A model generated the notes under the pieces. That model saw only the letters and a list, made by a program, of their open reading frames with translations. It was not told where the DNA came from and made no database searches. This document shows, one piece after another, positions 7,350 through 16,961 of a stretch of DNA of 62,481 nt. The position numbers were made by a program, and so were the translations under genes. The DNA is taken from the NCBI GenBank assembly GCA_002025865.1, contig MWOR01000153.1, positions 1 to 62,481 on the forward strand, written 5' to 3'. This DNA is from Prochlorococcus sp. HOT208_60m_813I02. Its GTDB lineage: Bacteria; Cyanobacteriota; Cyanobacteriia; PCC-6307; Cyanobiaceae. Numbering within the stretch: position 1 is the stretch's first letter; every line of letters begins with the position of its first letter.

Positions 7350-10300
7350 TTAAGCGCTGAAATATTTAGCTTTTGAGTGTAGTGAAATGATAGCTGTTGT
7401 ACTTTGTTCTGGATGAAGTTGTTCAGATTCATCCATGGTCAAGTTTATTCTTTTTGCATCCAACAATGATAATTGTATGTTTGAATCAGATACTTTTGGA
7501 CATGCAGGATAACCAAAAGAATATCTAGCTCCTCTATATTTCTGAGCTAGTATTTCCCTATTCTTGTCTGGTTCTTCAGACCTAAAACCACATTCAATAC
7601 GAATTAATGCATGGACATACTCAGCTAGAGCTTCTGCTAATTGCACTGTAAGTCCATGGAATAACAAATAATCGCTATATTTATCTTCTTTAAATAATTT
7701 TTGAGAATATTCACTAGCAATATCGCCCATGGTTACTGCCTGCATGGGAAATATATCTATAGGTTTATCATTTTTCAAATCACAATAAAAATCAGCTATA
7801 CACAAATTATTCCCAGATTTTTGTCGTGGAAAATTAAATTGGGAAATTTTATTTAATGATTTCTCATCAAATAAGAAAATACTATTATCTTTTCTCCCAC
7901 ATCTGAAATATCCATAAACTGCTTTGGGTGATATTAGTTTTTTCTCTATGATTATCTCTATCCATTTATCTAACAATGGTTTAGCATATGAATCCAAATA
8001 GTTATTGTATTCATCTACGCTTTGGTTTTTTCCTTTTTTTATTTGCCATTGCCCGCTAAATAGAGCTTTTGTATCTAAATAAAATATTAACTTATTTAAA
8101 TCTATATCAACATCGTTCAAGACTTTCGTTCCCAAGAAAGGGGCTTGAGTTGGATCTTCTTCATTTATAAATTTAGATCTTATAAAATTTTCTTTTAAAT
8201 TTAATTTGGAAGTCTCGGTATATATGGATATTGATTTTTTAAGTGCCTGAGAGTTGGATTTTGAAGAGGCTAAATTAATATTTATACCCTCATTTTTGAT
8301 GAAACCCTCTGTGTTTGACCAATTACCCTTTTTCTTATTATCCATATATTCATTCATGAATTTAAGATCAGTGAACGCATCTTTTCCGTACAGTATTTTC
8401 CCTTTATATATTTTGCTGCAGTCCTCATTTACAAATTTTGGAGTTAAGGCTGCACCTCCTAATATTACTGGTACACTAATATTTTCATTGTTAAAAGCCT
8501 CTAAATTATCTTTCATAAAAGCAGTTGATTTAACAAGTAATCCGCTCATAGCGATGCAATCTGCATTGTGCTTTTTTTGTGCATCTATAATTGCTGAAAC
8601 ATCTTGCTTTATTCCAAGATTTATTACGTCATAACCATTATTTGTAAGTATTATATCTACCAAATTTTTTCCTATATCATGAACATCGCCCTTTACAGTT
8701 GCAATTAAGAGTTTTCCATTTGATATGTTTTCATCTACAGTTTCCATATATGGTTCTAAAATTGAAACAGCAAATTTCATTGTTTCAGCGGATTGGAGTA
8801 CAAATGGCAATTGCATTTGACCTGAGCCAAATAAATCTCCTACAACTTTCATCCCATCTAGTAAAAAGGTATTAATTATTTCAAGAGGTTTATATTTTTT
8901 TAACGCTTTATTTAATTGATCCTCTAATCCTATTTTTTCTCCATCAATAATATGATTTTTCAGACTTTCTTCAAGAGTTAGGTTTTTATTATCTGAAGAT
9001 GCTTTTTTGAAATCTTGAATAGATAAATCTTGAAAAGCCTTTGTTAATTCTACTAATGGATCATAAATACAAATATCATCTTCAAATTTTCTTTTATCAT
9101 AAATCAAATCTAAGCAAAGCTTTTTAGTTTCTTCAGAAATTTTTGATAATGGCAAAATTTTATTTGGTGCGATGATAGCAGAATCTAATCCTGCTTTAAT
9201 GCATTCATCTAAAAATATTGAATTTAGATTAATTCTTGATAATGGTGAAAGACCAAAACTAATGTTTGATATCCCAAGTATGATATGTATTTCAGGGAAA
9301 TTTTCACGAATTTTTAATATAGCACTAATAGTTTCTTTAGCGTTTAATCTATCTTCTTCTATTCCTGTAGATATTGGCAGAGCTAATGGATCAAAAAATA
9401 GCTCATAATCTGACAAACCACATTCTCTAGTTCTATTAATCGCTCGGTTGACAATCTTATATTTTTTTTCTGCATTCCTTGCCATTCCATCTTCATCAAT
9501 TGTTCCGACAACAAGGCCTGAACCATACCCTAAGGCTAAGTTTAGAACTTGATCAAACCTTTCATTGCCGTCTTCGTAATTGGTTGAATTTATAATACAT
9601 TTACCACCAGCTGACTTTAATCCACTCTCCATTTTATCAGCATCTGTAGAGTCAATCATTAATGGTAAATTTATATTGGTAACTAGTCTTGAAGTTATTT
9701 CCTTCATATCTTTCACTCCGTCTCTTCCTACATAATCGACATTTACATCAAGAACGTGAGCATTTTCTTTTTGTTGTTGCTTGGCAATTGCAACTAAGCC
9801 ATCCCAATCGTCGTTATTTAATAACTCCCTTACCTTTTTCGATCCACTTGCATTTAATCTTTCCCCTACTATCAAAATTGAATTATCTTGTTTGTATGGC
9901 ACAGAGTTATATATTGATGATGCAGATGGAATAAAACCGCTTGAATTTTTCTTACCATTGATGTTAGTCCTTTCATTATCAATAATTTCATCGATTATTG
10001 AAGACAGGTATTTTATATGTTCAGGTGTTGTCCCACAACATCCACCTATTAATTGAACATTAAAGTCATATATAAAATTCATTAACTGCATCTTTAATTC
10101 TATTGGCTTCAATCTATAGTGAGCTACACCACCAATATTTTCAGGAAGACCTGCATTTGGAATACAGCTTATAGCGAAGGGAGAATTTTCAGACAAATAT
10201 TTAATATGTTCCTTCATTTGCTCTGGACCAGTTGCACAATTAAGTCCAAGGATATCTATATTAAATGGCTCTAATATTGTTAATGCAGATGCAATATCAG

Positions 10301-10916
10301 AACCAACAAGCATAGTACCTGTTGTTTCCATTGTTATAGATACCATTAAAGGTATATCTAAATTCTTACTTTCAAGAATTTCTTTTGATGCTAATAAAGC
10401 AGATTTAATTTGTAAAACATCCTGACAGGTTTCAATCAAAAGAAGATCAACTCCTCCATCTATAAGACCATAAATTTGTTCTTTATATGATTGCTTTAAA
10501 TCATCAAAATCTATATGTCCTAAGGTAGGTAATTTAGTTGTTGGCCCTATTGAACCTGCTACAAACCTTGGTTTATCAACTGATGAGTATTTGGCAGCAG
10601 CTTTTTTTGCTATAAATGCCGCATTTTTATTTATCTCATAAGCCTTATCCGCAATATCATATTCATCAAGAACTATTGATGAGGCTCCAAATGTATTAGT
10701 TTCTATAACATGACAACCTGCTGCTAAAAAAGAATTATGAACCTTCTCAACTACCTCTGGCGATGATAAAACAAGGTTTTCATTACATCCCTCTAATTCT
10801 TTTCCTCCAAACTCATCTGCAGTAAGATTTAAGTTCTGAAAAGATGTTCCAGTACCTCCATCAAAAATAATTAATGGTTTTTCATCTCTTTTTAGATAGG
10901 TTCTGAAAGATTCCAT
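7350..10916 (-). CDS. metH: cobalamin-dependent methionine synthase
   Basis: A 1188-residue protein with all four MetH modules. The N-terminal homocysteine-binding barrel carries zinc ligands in GGCCGTTPEHI near residue 300. The methyltetrahydrofolate (pterin) domain begins at VGERLNASGSKKVRELL near 350. The cap and B12 domain contain GDVHDIGKNLVDIIL near 740, whose His is the lower cobalt ligand. The C-terminal reactivation domain binds AdoMet (EYVHALIRIECGF, then KYRGARYSFGYPACP). It transfers methyl from 5-methyl-THF to homocysteine. Together with cobN in the same region it indicates a B12-producing, B12-dependent organism. ilvE lies 18 bases upstream on the same strand. Confidence 0.97.
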   Translation of the reverse strand: MESFRTYLKRDEKPLIIFDGGTGTSFQNLNLTADEFGGKELEGCNENLVLSSPEVVEKVHNSFLAAGCHVIETNTFGASSIVLDEYDIADKAYEINKNAAFIAKKAAAKYSSVDKPRFVAGSIGPTTKLPTLGHIDFDDLKQSYKEQIYGLIDGGVDLLLIETCQDVLQIKSALLASKEILESKNLDIPLMVSITMETTGTMLVGSDIASALTILEPFNIDILGLNCATGPEQMKEHIKYLSENSPFAISCIPNAGLPENIGGVAHYRLKPIELKMQLMNFIYDFNVQLIGGCCGTTPEHIKYLSSIIDEIIDNERTNINGKKNSSGFIPSASSIYNSVPYKQDNSILIVGERLNASGSKKVRELLNNDDWDGLVAIAKQQQKENAHVLDVNVDYVGRDGVKDMKEITSRLVTNINLPLMIDSTDADKMESGLKSAGGKCIINSTNYEDGNERFDQVLNLALGYGSGLVVGTIDEDGMARNAEKKYKIVNRAINRTRECGLSDYELFFDPLALPISTGIEEDRLNAKETISAILKIRENFPEIHIILGISNISFGLSPLSRINLNSIFLDECIKAGLDSAIIAPNKILPLSKISEETKKLCLDLIYDKRKFEDDICIYDPLVELTKAFQDLSIQDFKKASSDNKNLTLEESLKNHIIDGEKIGLEDQLNKALKKYKPLEIINTFLLDGMKVVGDLFGSGQMQLPFVLQSAETMKFAVSILEPYMETVDENISNGKLLIATVKGDVHDIGKNLVDIILTNNGYDVINLGIKQDVSAIIDAQKKHNADCIAMSGLLVKSTAFMKDNLEAFNNENISVPVILGGAALTPKFVNEDCSKIYKGKILYGKDAFTDLKFMNEYMDNKKKGNWSNTEGFIKNEGININLASSKSNSQALKKSISIYTETSKLNLKENFIRSKFINEEDPTQAPFLGTKVLNDVDIDLNKLIFYLDTKALFSGQWQIKKGKNQSVDEYNNYLDSYAKPLLDKWIEIIIEKKLISPKAVYGYFRCGRKDNSIFLFDEKSLNKISQFNFPRQKSGNNLCIADFYCDLKNDKPIDIFPMQAVTMGDIASEYSQKLFKEDKYSDYLLFHGLTVQLAEALAEYVHALIRIECGFRSEEPDKNREILAQKYRGARYSFGYPACPKVSDSNIQLSLLDAKRINLTMDESEQLHPEQSTTAIISLHSKAKYFSA

Positions 10917-10934
10917 TTTTAGGAGAAAATTAAT

Positions 10935-11849
10935 TTATTTTAGTGAAATTCTTGTTACCCAATCATCATAGTCTTGAGAACGACCTTCTGTTATTTCTAT
11001 AAGCTTACTTTTTAATTTATTCATTATTGGTCTTTCAACATTTAATTCAGTTGATTCAATTTTTTTAACTGGTGTAATTTTTGCTGCTGTACCAGTTAGA
11101 AAAACTTCATCTGCTATTAATAATTCTGTTTTATCAACAGGCCTCTCAACTACATTTATTCCAAATGATTTTGCTAATTCAATTACACTAGCTCTAGTAA
11201 TACCCTCAAGGATATCTTGATCAACACCAGGAGTGATTAAGTCTCCATTCCTTACAATAAATAAATTCATACCACTAGCTTCGCTTACCTTACCACTTGA
11301 ATTTAATAGCAGGGCTTCATCAAAACCCGATAAACTAGCTTCTGTTTTGGCTAATGAACTAGTAATATATGCTCCACTTATTTTTCCTCTTAAGGGGAGA
11401 GATCTATCTTCTTGCCTTGTCCAACTGCTCATTCTACAAGAAACACCATCTGGGGATAGATAATCTCCTAGTTCAATACAATAAATAAAGAAATTTGTTT
11501 CAATATTGTGTAACCTTGGCGCTATACCTAAATCGCTTGTATATACAAATGGTCTTATATAGATAGGTTTTTCTGGCTTGTTTATTTTTATAACTTCTTC
11601 TAAGGCTTTAAAAATATATTCTTCAGAAATTTCAGTTAAGAGTAATTTTGCACTTTGAGATAATCTTTTTATATGTTTATCAGTTCTAAATAAAAGGAAT
11701 TCTTCTTTATTTGTTGGGTTAGGTATCGCTCGCATTCCTCCAAATGCAGCAGTACCGTAATGTAGTGCATGAGTAGCTATTGATATTTTTGCTTCTTTAA
11801 ATGGAATACATTTACCTTCGAACCAGGCGTATGGAAGAAATTCATGCAT
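10935..11849 (-). CDS. ilvE: branched-chain amino acid aminotransferase
   Basis: A 304-residue fold-type IV PLP enzyme. The start (MHEFLPYAWFEGKCIPF, then ALHYGTAAFGGMRAIPN) is typical of IlvE. RGKISGAYITSSLAKTEA contains the PLP-binding lysine region, and GFDEALLLNSSGKVSEASG is the family signature. It carries out the last step of leucine, isoleucine and valine synthesis, using glutamate as amino donor. Length is standard. It sits directly upstream of metH (18-base gap) and is divergent from cobN. Confidence 0.95.
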   Translation of the reverse strand: MHEFLPYAWFEGKCIPFKEAKISIATHALHYGTAAFGGMRAIPNPTNKEEFLLFRTDKHIKRLSQSAKLLLTEISEEYIFKALEEVIKINKPEKPIYIRPFVYTSDLGIAPRLHNIETNFFIYCIELGDYLSPDGVSCRMSSWTRQEDRSLPLRGKISGAYITSSLAKTEASLSGFDEALLLNSSGKVSEASGMNLFIVRNGDLITPGVDQDILEGITRASVIELAKSFGINVVERPVDKTELLIADEVFLTGTAAKITPVKKIESTELNVERPIMNKLKSKLIEITEGRSQDYDDWVTRISLK

Positions 11850-11921
11850 ATTTAATTTATTTAATTAAGGTAAAATTGTTTTATCCTACTTACGTATTCT
11901 AAACCTTATTTATATATAAAA

Positions 11922-14900
11922 ATGCACAGGATATTAAATATAGCAGGAAATGAAAAGAATAAGGATGATTTAATTGAGCAACCAGCTGCAGATTTTATTT
12001 TTATAACAAGTGTAAAGGCTGATTTAAATCTTATATCAAACTTATTGTTAGAAAAAGAATTTGCTTCATTAAAAAATAATATAAGAGCTTTAGAAATTTC
12101 TAATTTAAATTCTTCTGCTCAAATAGATAATTATTTATTAAAAACAATAAATTATGCAAAGGTAGTCGTACTTAGAATATTTGGAGATAAAGGTACATGG
12201 AACTATGGAATTGAACAACTCTTAAATTGGCAAGCAGTTAATAAAAAAAGGAAGTTAGTAATCCTATCAGGTACCATTGACCAGGAAATTTCCTTATGTG
12301 AAATAAGTAGTATAGATAAAAATATTGCATTAAATATTTCTAGATTACTAAGATCTGGAGGACTAGATAATTATAGAAAGTTTCTTAATTGTTTAAATTA
12401 TTTAGTTGAAGATGAAAAATTAATTCCTGATGATTTTTTGAATATTACTTTTTATGCAGATCCCTATTTACATGATTGGAAAAATGAAAGTGGCGAAAAG
12501 ATAGGAATAATATCCTATAAATCACTATTTTTGGCTAATGAAATTGAAGTCAACGACAAACTTAACTTGCAATTAAGAAAATGCGGATTATCTCCTAAAA
12601 CATTTTTTATTTCAACACTAAAAGATCATATTATTCAGAAGAAATTAATAGAAATTTTTAAAAAAGAAGATATTAAACTAATAATTACCACAACTTCATT
12701 TTCTTCATCTCAAATCAAAAATAATGAATTAATTGAAAATTCAACAAATATTTTTACTTCTCTTAATATTCCAATTTTACAGCTTCTTTCTTCTAATAGA
12801 TCAAGAAAAAAGTGGTTAAATTCATCTATTGGAATGAATTCATCTGATTTATTAATGCAAATAATTATTCCTGAATTTGATGGAAGAATTACTACCTGTC
12901 CTTCAGCATTTAAAGAAATAATTTCTAAGAAAAATACACTATATAGTGAAATAACTAGTTACAAAGCTGATCCAGTAGGTATTCAATGGATTTCAAAATT
13001 TGCAACAAATTATGTGAAACTACAGAAACTTAATAATTTTGATAAAAGAATTTGTTTAGTAATAAGTAATTATCCAGTAAAGAACGGAAGAATCGGGAAT
13101 GGCGTTGGTCTAAATACACCATCTTCAATAATAAATATTCTTAATTGGTTAAAAGAAGAAGGTTATGACCTTGGATCTTGTAATTATCCTCAAGATTCTT
13201 CGGAATTAATGTCAATGCTTATAAAAACAAGAACTAATAATATTGAATCTCAAAACAATAAACCATTAGATTACTTACCACTTAGTGAATATTTAAAATA
13301 TTGGAATTATTTAGAAATTGATCCCAAAAATATTATTGTTAGTCGTTGGGGTAAACCATCTGATGCGATCGATCTAGATAATAAGGGTTTCTCAATAAAT
13401 GGTATTAGATTTGGAAAAATAACATTATTGATTCAACCTCAACGAGGTTATGACGCTTTCACTGATAGAGATATTCATTCTCCCGATCTTCCACCTCCTC
13501 ATAGATATTTAGCACAATATTTTTGGATTGAAAAAGTATTTAATGCAAATGCTATGTGCCATATTGGTAAACATGGGACTGTTGAATGGTTACCTGGTAA
13601 ATCTATAGGTCTCAGCAATAAATGTTTTCCAAATATTATTTGTCCAGCAATACCAAACATATATGCCTTTATCGTAAATGATCCTGGAGAAGGATCTCAA
13701 GCTAAAAGAAGAACTGCTGCAACAATTATTGATCATTTAACCCCTCCTTTAGATAGGTCAGAATTATATGGAAAATATTCAATATTAGAAAATTATTTAG
13801 ACGAATATTTTGAAGCAAAATTATTAAATTCTAATCGGATTGAAATAATAGAAAATTCCATTTTTGAATTAATAAAAAAAGATTTTAGCGAAATTACTTT
13901 CAAGAATAAAAATAATCAAATAGAAGAAATTGATTCCTTTCTTTGCAAAATTAAAGAATCACAAATTAGGACAGGTTTGCATATTTTTGGCAATAGGCAG
14001 AATGACATTAATGAAATAAATTTATTCTTGTGTATTGCAAGAGTACCAAATACGAACCGAATTGGTATTACTCAATATATAGCTAAACATTTAAAACTAG
14101 ATTTGAATCCTTGGACAAATCAATATGATCAAATATTAAGTGAAAAGGATAAAAAAATATTATGGACTTTTTCCAACAAAAACATTTTAAATTTTAGAAT
14201 GGCTATTGATTTTTTGGAACAACAAGCAAAGTATTTAATATATTTGTTTTTTTACAAAAAGAATATCAATATAAAAAATCTAGAAAAATATAAAAATCAA
14301 AAAATAATAGACTATTTCCTTAATGAAAAAAAACATAATAAGTATTTTTTATTATTAAAAAAAGAGATTCTAATTCCAATCATTAATTCTTCATATAATG
14401 AGAAATTATCATTCATTAATTCATTAAAGGGACAATATGTAAAAAGTGGTCCATCTGGAGCTCCTACGAGAGGTAAAACTGAAACTTTACCCACTGGTAA
14501 AAATTTCTTTTCAGTTGATTCGAGAGGACTGCCAACTGAATCAGCATGGAGTGTTGGCTGTCAGTCTGCTTCACAAATACTTGATTTATACAAACAAGAT
14601 AATGGTGAAGATTTAAAAAATATAGCAATATCTGTATGGGCAACATCCACAATGAGAAATGGTGGTGAAGACATTTGTCAAATATTATATTTATTAGGAG
14701 TACAGCCTATTTGGGATGGGCCTTCAAGAAGAGTAGTTGATCTAGAAATCATTCCTTTATCTGTTCTCGAAAGACCAAGGATTGATGTTACTTTAAGGAT
14801 TTCGGGAATGTTTAGAGATGCATTTCCACAGTTAGTTAAATTAACTTCTAAAGCAATAAATCTTGTTTCTAATCTTAATGAGGATGATAAGTTTAACCCT

Positions 14901-15659
14901 CTCGCTAGGGCATCAAGGGATGGTGAACCAATTAATCGTATATTTGGGTCAGCGCCAGGTTCATATGGAGCTGGTCTGCAAGAACTAATTTCAAATTCTA
15001 ATTGGGAAAATATTGATGATTTTGGAGAATCTTTTCTTAATTGGAGTAAGTGGATTTACAGTGATAATCTTGAACCTATAGAGGATAAAAAATCATTAGA
15101 AAATGCTCTTAAAAATGTGCAGTTAGTTGTTCATAACCAAGATAATAAGGAACATGATATTTTAGATTCTGATGATTATTATCAGTTTCAGGGTGGATTA
15201 TCTTCAGCAGTAAAAAAATTGAGCGGTAAATTTCCTGAAATGTATCATGGTGATTTATCAAAATTTGGATTATCCAAAATTTCAAAATTAAAAGATGAAA
15301 TTAATAAAGTTGTTATATCAAGAATACTTAACCCTAAATGGATAAATGGAATGAAGGATAATGGTTATAAAGGAGCGTTTGAATTTTCAGCTACACTAGA
15401 TTACTTATATGCTTTTGATGCTTCTACTGAAGTAGTCTCAGATTGGTGTTATGAGGAAGTTTATAAATCATGGTTATGTGATCTGGATCTTAGGAATTTC
15501 TTTGTAGAGAATAATCCATGGGCTTTAAGAGATATTGCACAAAGATTTCTTGAAATTGTCAATAGAAAAATGTGGAATAATTGTTCATCAGATGTCATTG
15601 AAAATTTAAAGAACATAATTATTAATACTGATTCAATAATTGAAAAAAACGAATTCTGA
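11922..15659 (+). CDS. cobN: cobaltochelatase large subunit
   Basis: A 1245-residue protein with the CobN/BchH-type chelatase signatures. HIGKHGTVEWLPGKSIGLS lies near residue 546, with VNDPGEGSQAKRRTAATIID shortly after. SGPSGAPTRGKTETLPTGKN and GGEDICQILYLLGVQPIWDG lie in the last third. CobN inserts cobalt into hydrogenobyrinate diamide in corrin synthesis with ChlI/ChlD-like ATPase subunits, which are not encoded here. It could be confused with magnesium chelatase ChlH, but the length and motifs fit CobN better. It runs to within 1 base of the convergent PHP gene, leaving no room for a normal terminator. Confidence 0.92.
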   Translation: MHRILNIAGNEKNKDDLIEQPAADFIFITSVKADLNLISNLLLEKEFASLKNNIRALEISNLNSSAQIDNYLLKTINYAKVVVLRIFGDKGTWNYGIEQLLNWQAVNKKRKLVILSGTIDQEISLCEISSIDKNIALNISRLLRSGGLDNYRKFLNCLNYLVEDEKLIPDDFLNITFYADPYLHDWKNESGEKIGIISYKSLFLANEIEVNDKLNLQLRKCGLSPKTFFISTLKDHIIQKKLIEIFKKEDIKLIITTTSFSSSQIKNNELIENSTNIFTSLNIPILQLLSSNRSRKKWLNSSIGMNSSDLLMQIIIPEFDGRITTCPSAFKEIISKKNTLYSEITSYKADPVGIQWISKFATNYVKLQKLNNFDKRICLVISNYPVKNGRIGNGVGLNTPSSIINILNWLKEEGYDLGSCNYPQDSSELMSMLIKTRTNNIESQNNKPLDYLPLSEYLKYWNYLEIDPKNIIVSRWGKPSDAIDLDNKGFSINGIRFGKITLLIQPQRGYDAFTDRDIHSPDLPPPHRYLAQYFWIEKVFNANAMCHIGKHGTVEWLPGKSIGLSNKCFPNIICPAIPNIYAFIVNDPGEGSQAKRRTAATIIDHLTPPLDRSELYGKYSILENYLDEYFEAKLLNSNRIEIIENSIFELIKKDFSEITFKNKNNQIEEIDSFLCKIKESQIRTGLHIFGNRQNDINEINLFLCIARVPNTNRIGITQYIAKHLKLDLNPWTNQYDQILSEKDKKILWTFSNKNILNFRMAIDFLEQQAKYLIYLFFYKKNINIKNLEKYKNQKIIDYFLNEKKHNKYFLLLKKEILIPIINSSYNEKLSFINSLKGQYVKSGPSGAPTRGKTETLPTGKNFFSVDSRGLPTESAWSVGCQSASQILDLYKQDNGEDLKNIAISVWATSTMRNGGEDICQILYLLGVQPIWDGPSRRVVDLEIIPLSVLERPRIDVTLRISGMFRDAFPQLVKLTSKAINLVSNLNEDDKFNPLARASRDGEPINRIFGSAPGSYGAGLQELISNSNWENIDDFGESFLNWSKWIYSDNLEPIEDKKSLENALKNVQLVVHNQDNKEHDILDSDDYYQFQGGLSSAVKKLSGKFPEMYHGDLSKFGLSKISKLKDEINKVVISRILNPKWINGMKDNGYKGAFEFSATLDYLYAFDASTEVVSDWCYEEVYKSWLCDLDLRNFFVENNPWALRDIAQRFLEIVNRKMWNNCSSDVIENLKNIIINTDSIIEKNEF

Positions 15660-15660
15660 A

Positions 15661-16308
15661 TTATCTACCTAATAGCGAATGTCCATGACTATCTGTTCCG
15701 CATGTTTTTAGCATTGTATATTTATCTGCTAATTTATCTATTTCTGAACATACAAATAAACTAGGATTCCATACTTCATTAAGTTCATAATCGTACCAAA
15801 CCTCTATTCCATCAATACCTTGTATTTTGGCCTCTGGAATTAATTTATAAAAGGGAATCCTGTATCTCGCTGGATGTGCAAGAAATGATAAACCACCAGC
15901 TAAGTTTATTGCTTTTATAACTGATTTAATATTTAAATCATTACCTATTGGAGACTCTCCAAGGATATAGGGATTTAGGTATTTACTTTTTATATCGATT
16001 CCCAATCCAATTACATGTACTAAACATCCTAAAATCAAACAATTAATTTCTATTCCCGAAATTAATGTAAAAGAATCTTTAGGATAATTTTCGAGTATAT
16101 TATTTTTTTTTATATATTCATGAGCTTTAATTGTATGATGATCGGTTATTGATAAAAATTTCAAGTTATTTTTATAAGCTTGTTCTAAAATTTCATATGG
16201 TTCTAAACTTCCATCACTAAATTTTGTATGACAGTGAAAATTAATATTTTTAGGACAACTATTTTTATTAATATTGGAAGTTAATTTTACTAAGTCTTCC
16301 CTATTCAT
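15661..16308 (-). CDS. PHP-domain metal-dependent phosphoesterase
   Basis: A 215-residue PHP-fold protein with the metal-binding motifs in order: NFHCHTKFSDGSLEPYEIL at about 22-40 (HxH), SITDHHTI at about 55 (DHH), a central acidic stretch, FLAHPARYRIP at about 145, and CGTDSHGHSLLGR at the C-terminus (DSH). Such proteins hydrolyse phosphodiester or phosphomonoester bonds; close bacterial relatives act on 3',5'-bisphosphates or RNA ends, but the substrate here is unknown. The start overlaps the end of hemJ by 8 bases, so the two are probably translationally coupled. Confidence 0.85.
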   Translation of the reverse strand: MNREDLVKLTSNINKNSCPKNINFHCHTKFSDGSLEPYEILEQAYKNNLKFLSITDHHTIKAHEYIKKNNILENYPKDSFTLISGIEINCLILGCLVHVIGLGIDIKSKYLNPYILGESPIGNDLNIKSVIKAINLAGGLSFLAHPARYRIPFYKLIPEAKIQGIDGIEVWYDYELNEVWNPSLFVCSEIDKLADKYTMLKTCGTDSHGHSLLGR

Positions 16309-16867
16309 TACTTAATGAATTCTCATTTTTCTTTCTAATCTTTGCATATAATTGTATTGAAGCCAACATGAAAATAATTAGTCCAACTACGCTCCATGTA
16401 GCAACACTAGTTGGAAAATTATTTTTAAAAATAACTAAAAGTACAATTATAAATAATAATAAAGTAGGCAATTCATTTAATAATCTAAGGTTTTTTGCTG
16501 AAATGGATGAAGTGCCATTATGTAATGAATACATTATTTTATAACAATAAGAATGATAAATTACTAATCCCAAAACAAAAGAAATTTTAATTTGCAACCA
16601 CTTCTCACTTAACCAACTTGGTTGCATAATAACCATGCAAATAGCCATACTTAAAGCTAATATCATCCCAGGTGTTGCGATTATATTCGCCAGCCTTTTT
16701 TCCATCAAGGTGTATTGATTATTAAAGGCAATTTTTATTTCATTATCCATATTTTTAGATTCTTCATGATATATAAAAAGTCTTACTAAATAAAAAAGTC
16801 CCGCAAACCAAACGATTACACCAATAATGTGAAGTGATTTAAACCAGAGATATGCTTCAGCTGCCAA
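16301..16867 (-). CDS. hemJ: protoporphyrinogen IX oxidase HemJ
   Basis: A 188-residue membrane protein with four to five hydrophobic helices. The opening LWFKSLHIIGVIVWFAGLFY and LVRLFIYHEE, and a later block of membrane helices ending ASIQLYAKIRKK, match the HemJ/UPF0093 family, the usual cyanobacterial oxidase that makes protoporphyrin IX for haem and chlorophyll. The His in the first helix is the conserved one. It overlaps the following PHP gene by 8 bases. Confidence 0.88.
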   Translation of the reverse strand: MAAEAYLWFKSLHIIGVIVWFAGLFYLVRLFIYHEESKNMDNEIKIAFNNQYTLMEKRLANIIATPGMILALSMAICMVIMQPSWLSEKWLQIKISFVLGLVIYHSYCYKIMYSLHNGTSSISAKNLRLLNELPTLLLFIIVLLVIFKNNFPTSVATWSVVGLIIFMLASIQLYAKIRKKNENSLSNE

Positions 16868-16961
16868 ATTACTAGATTAATTTAAAAATATATATTTTTA
16901 ATATAGTTATATTTAACAATATCAAGAAATCTATTTTTCAAAAATTAATTAATATTTATAA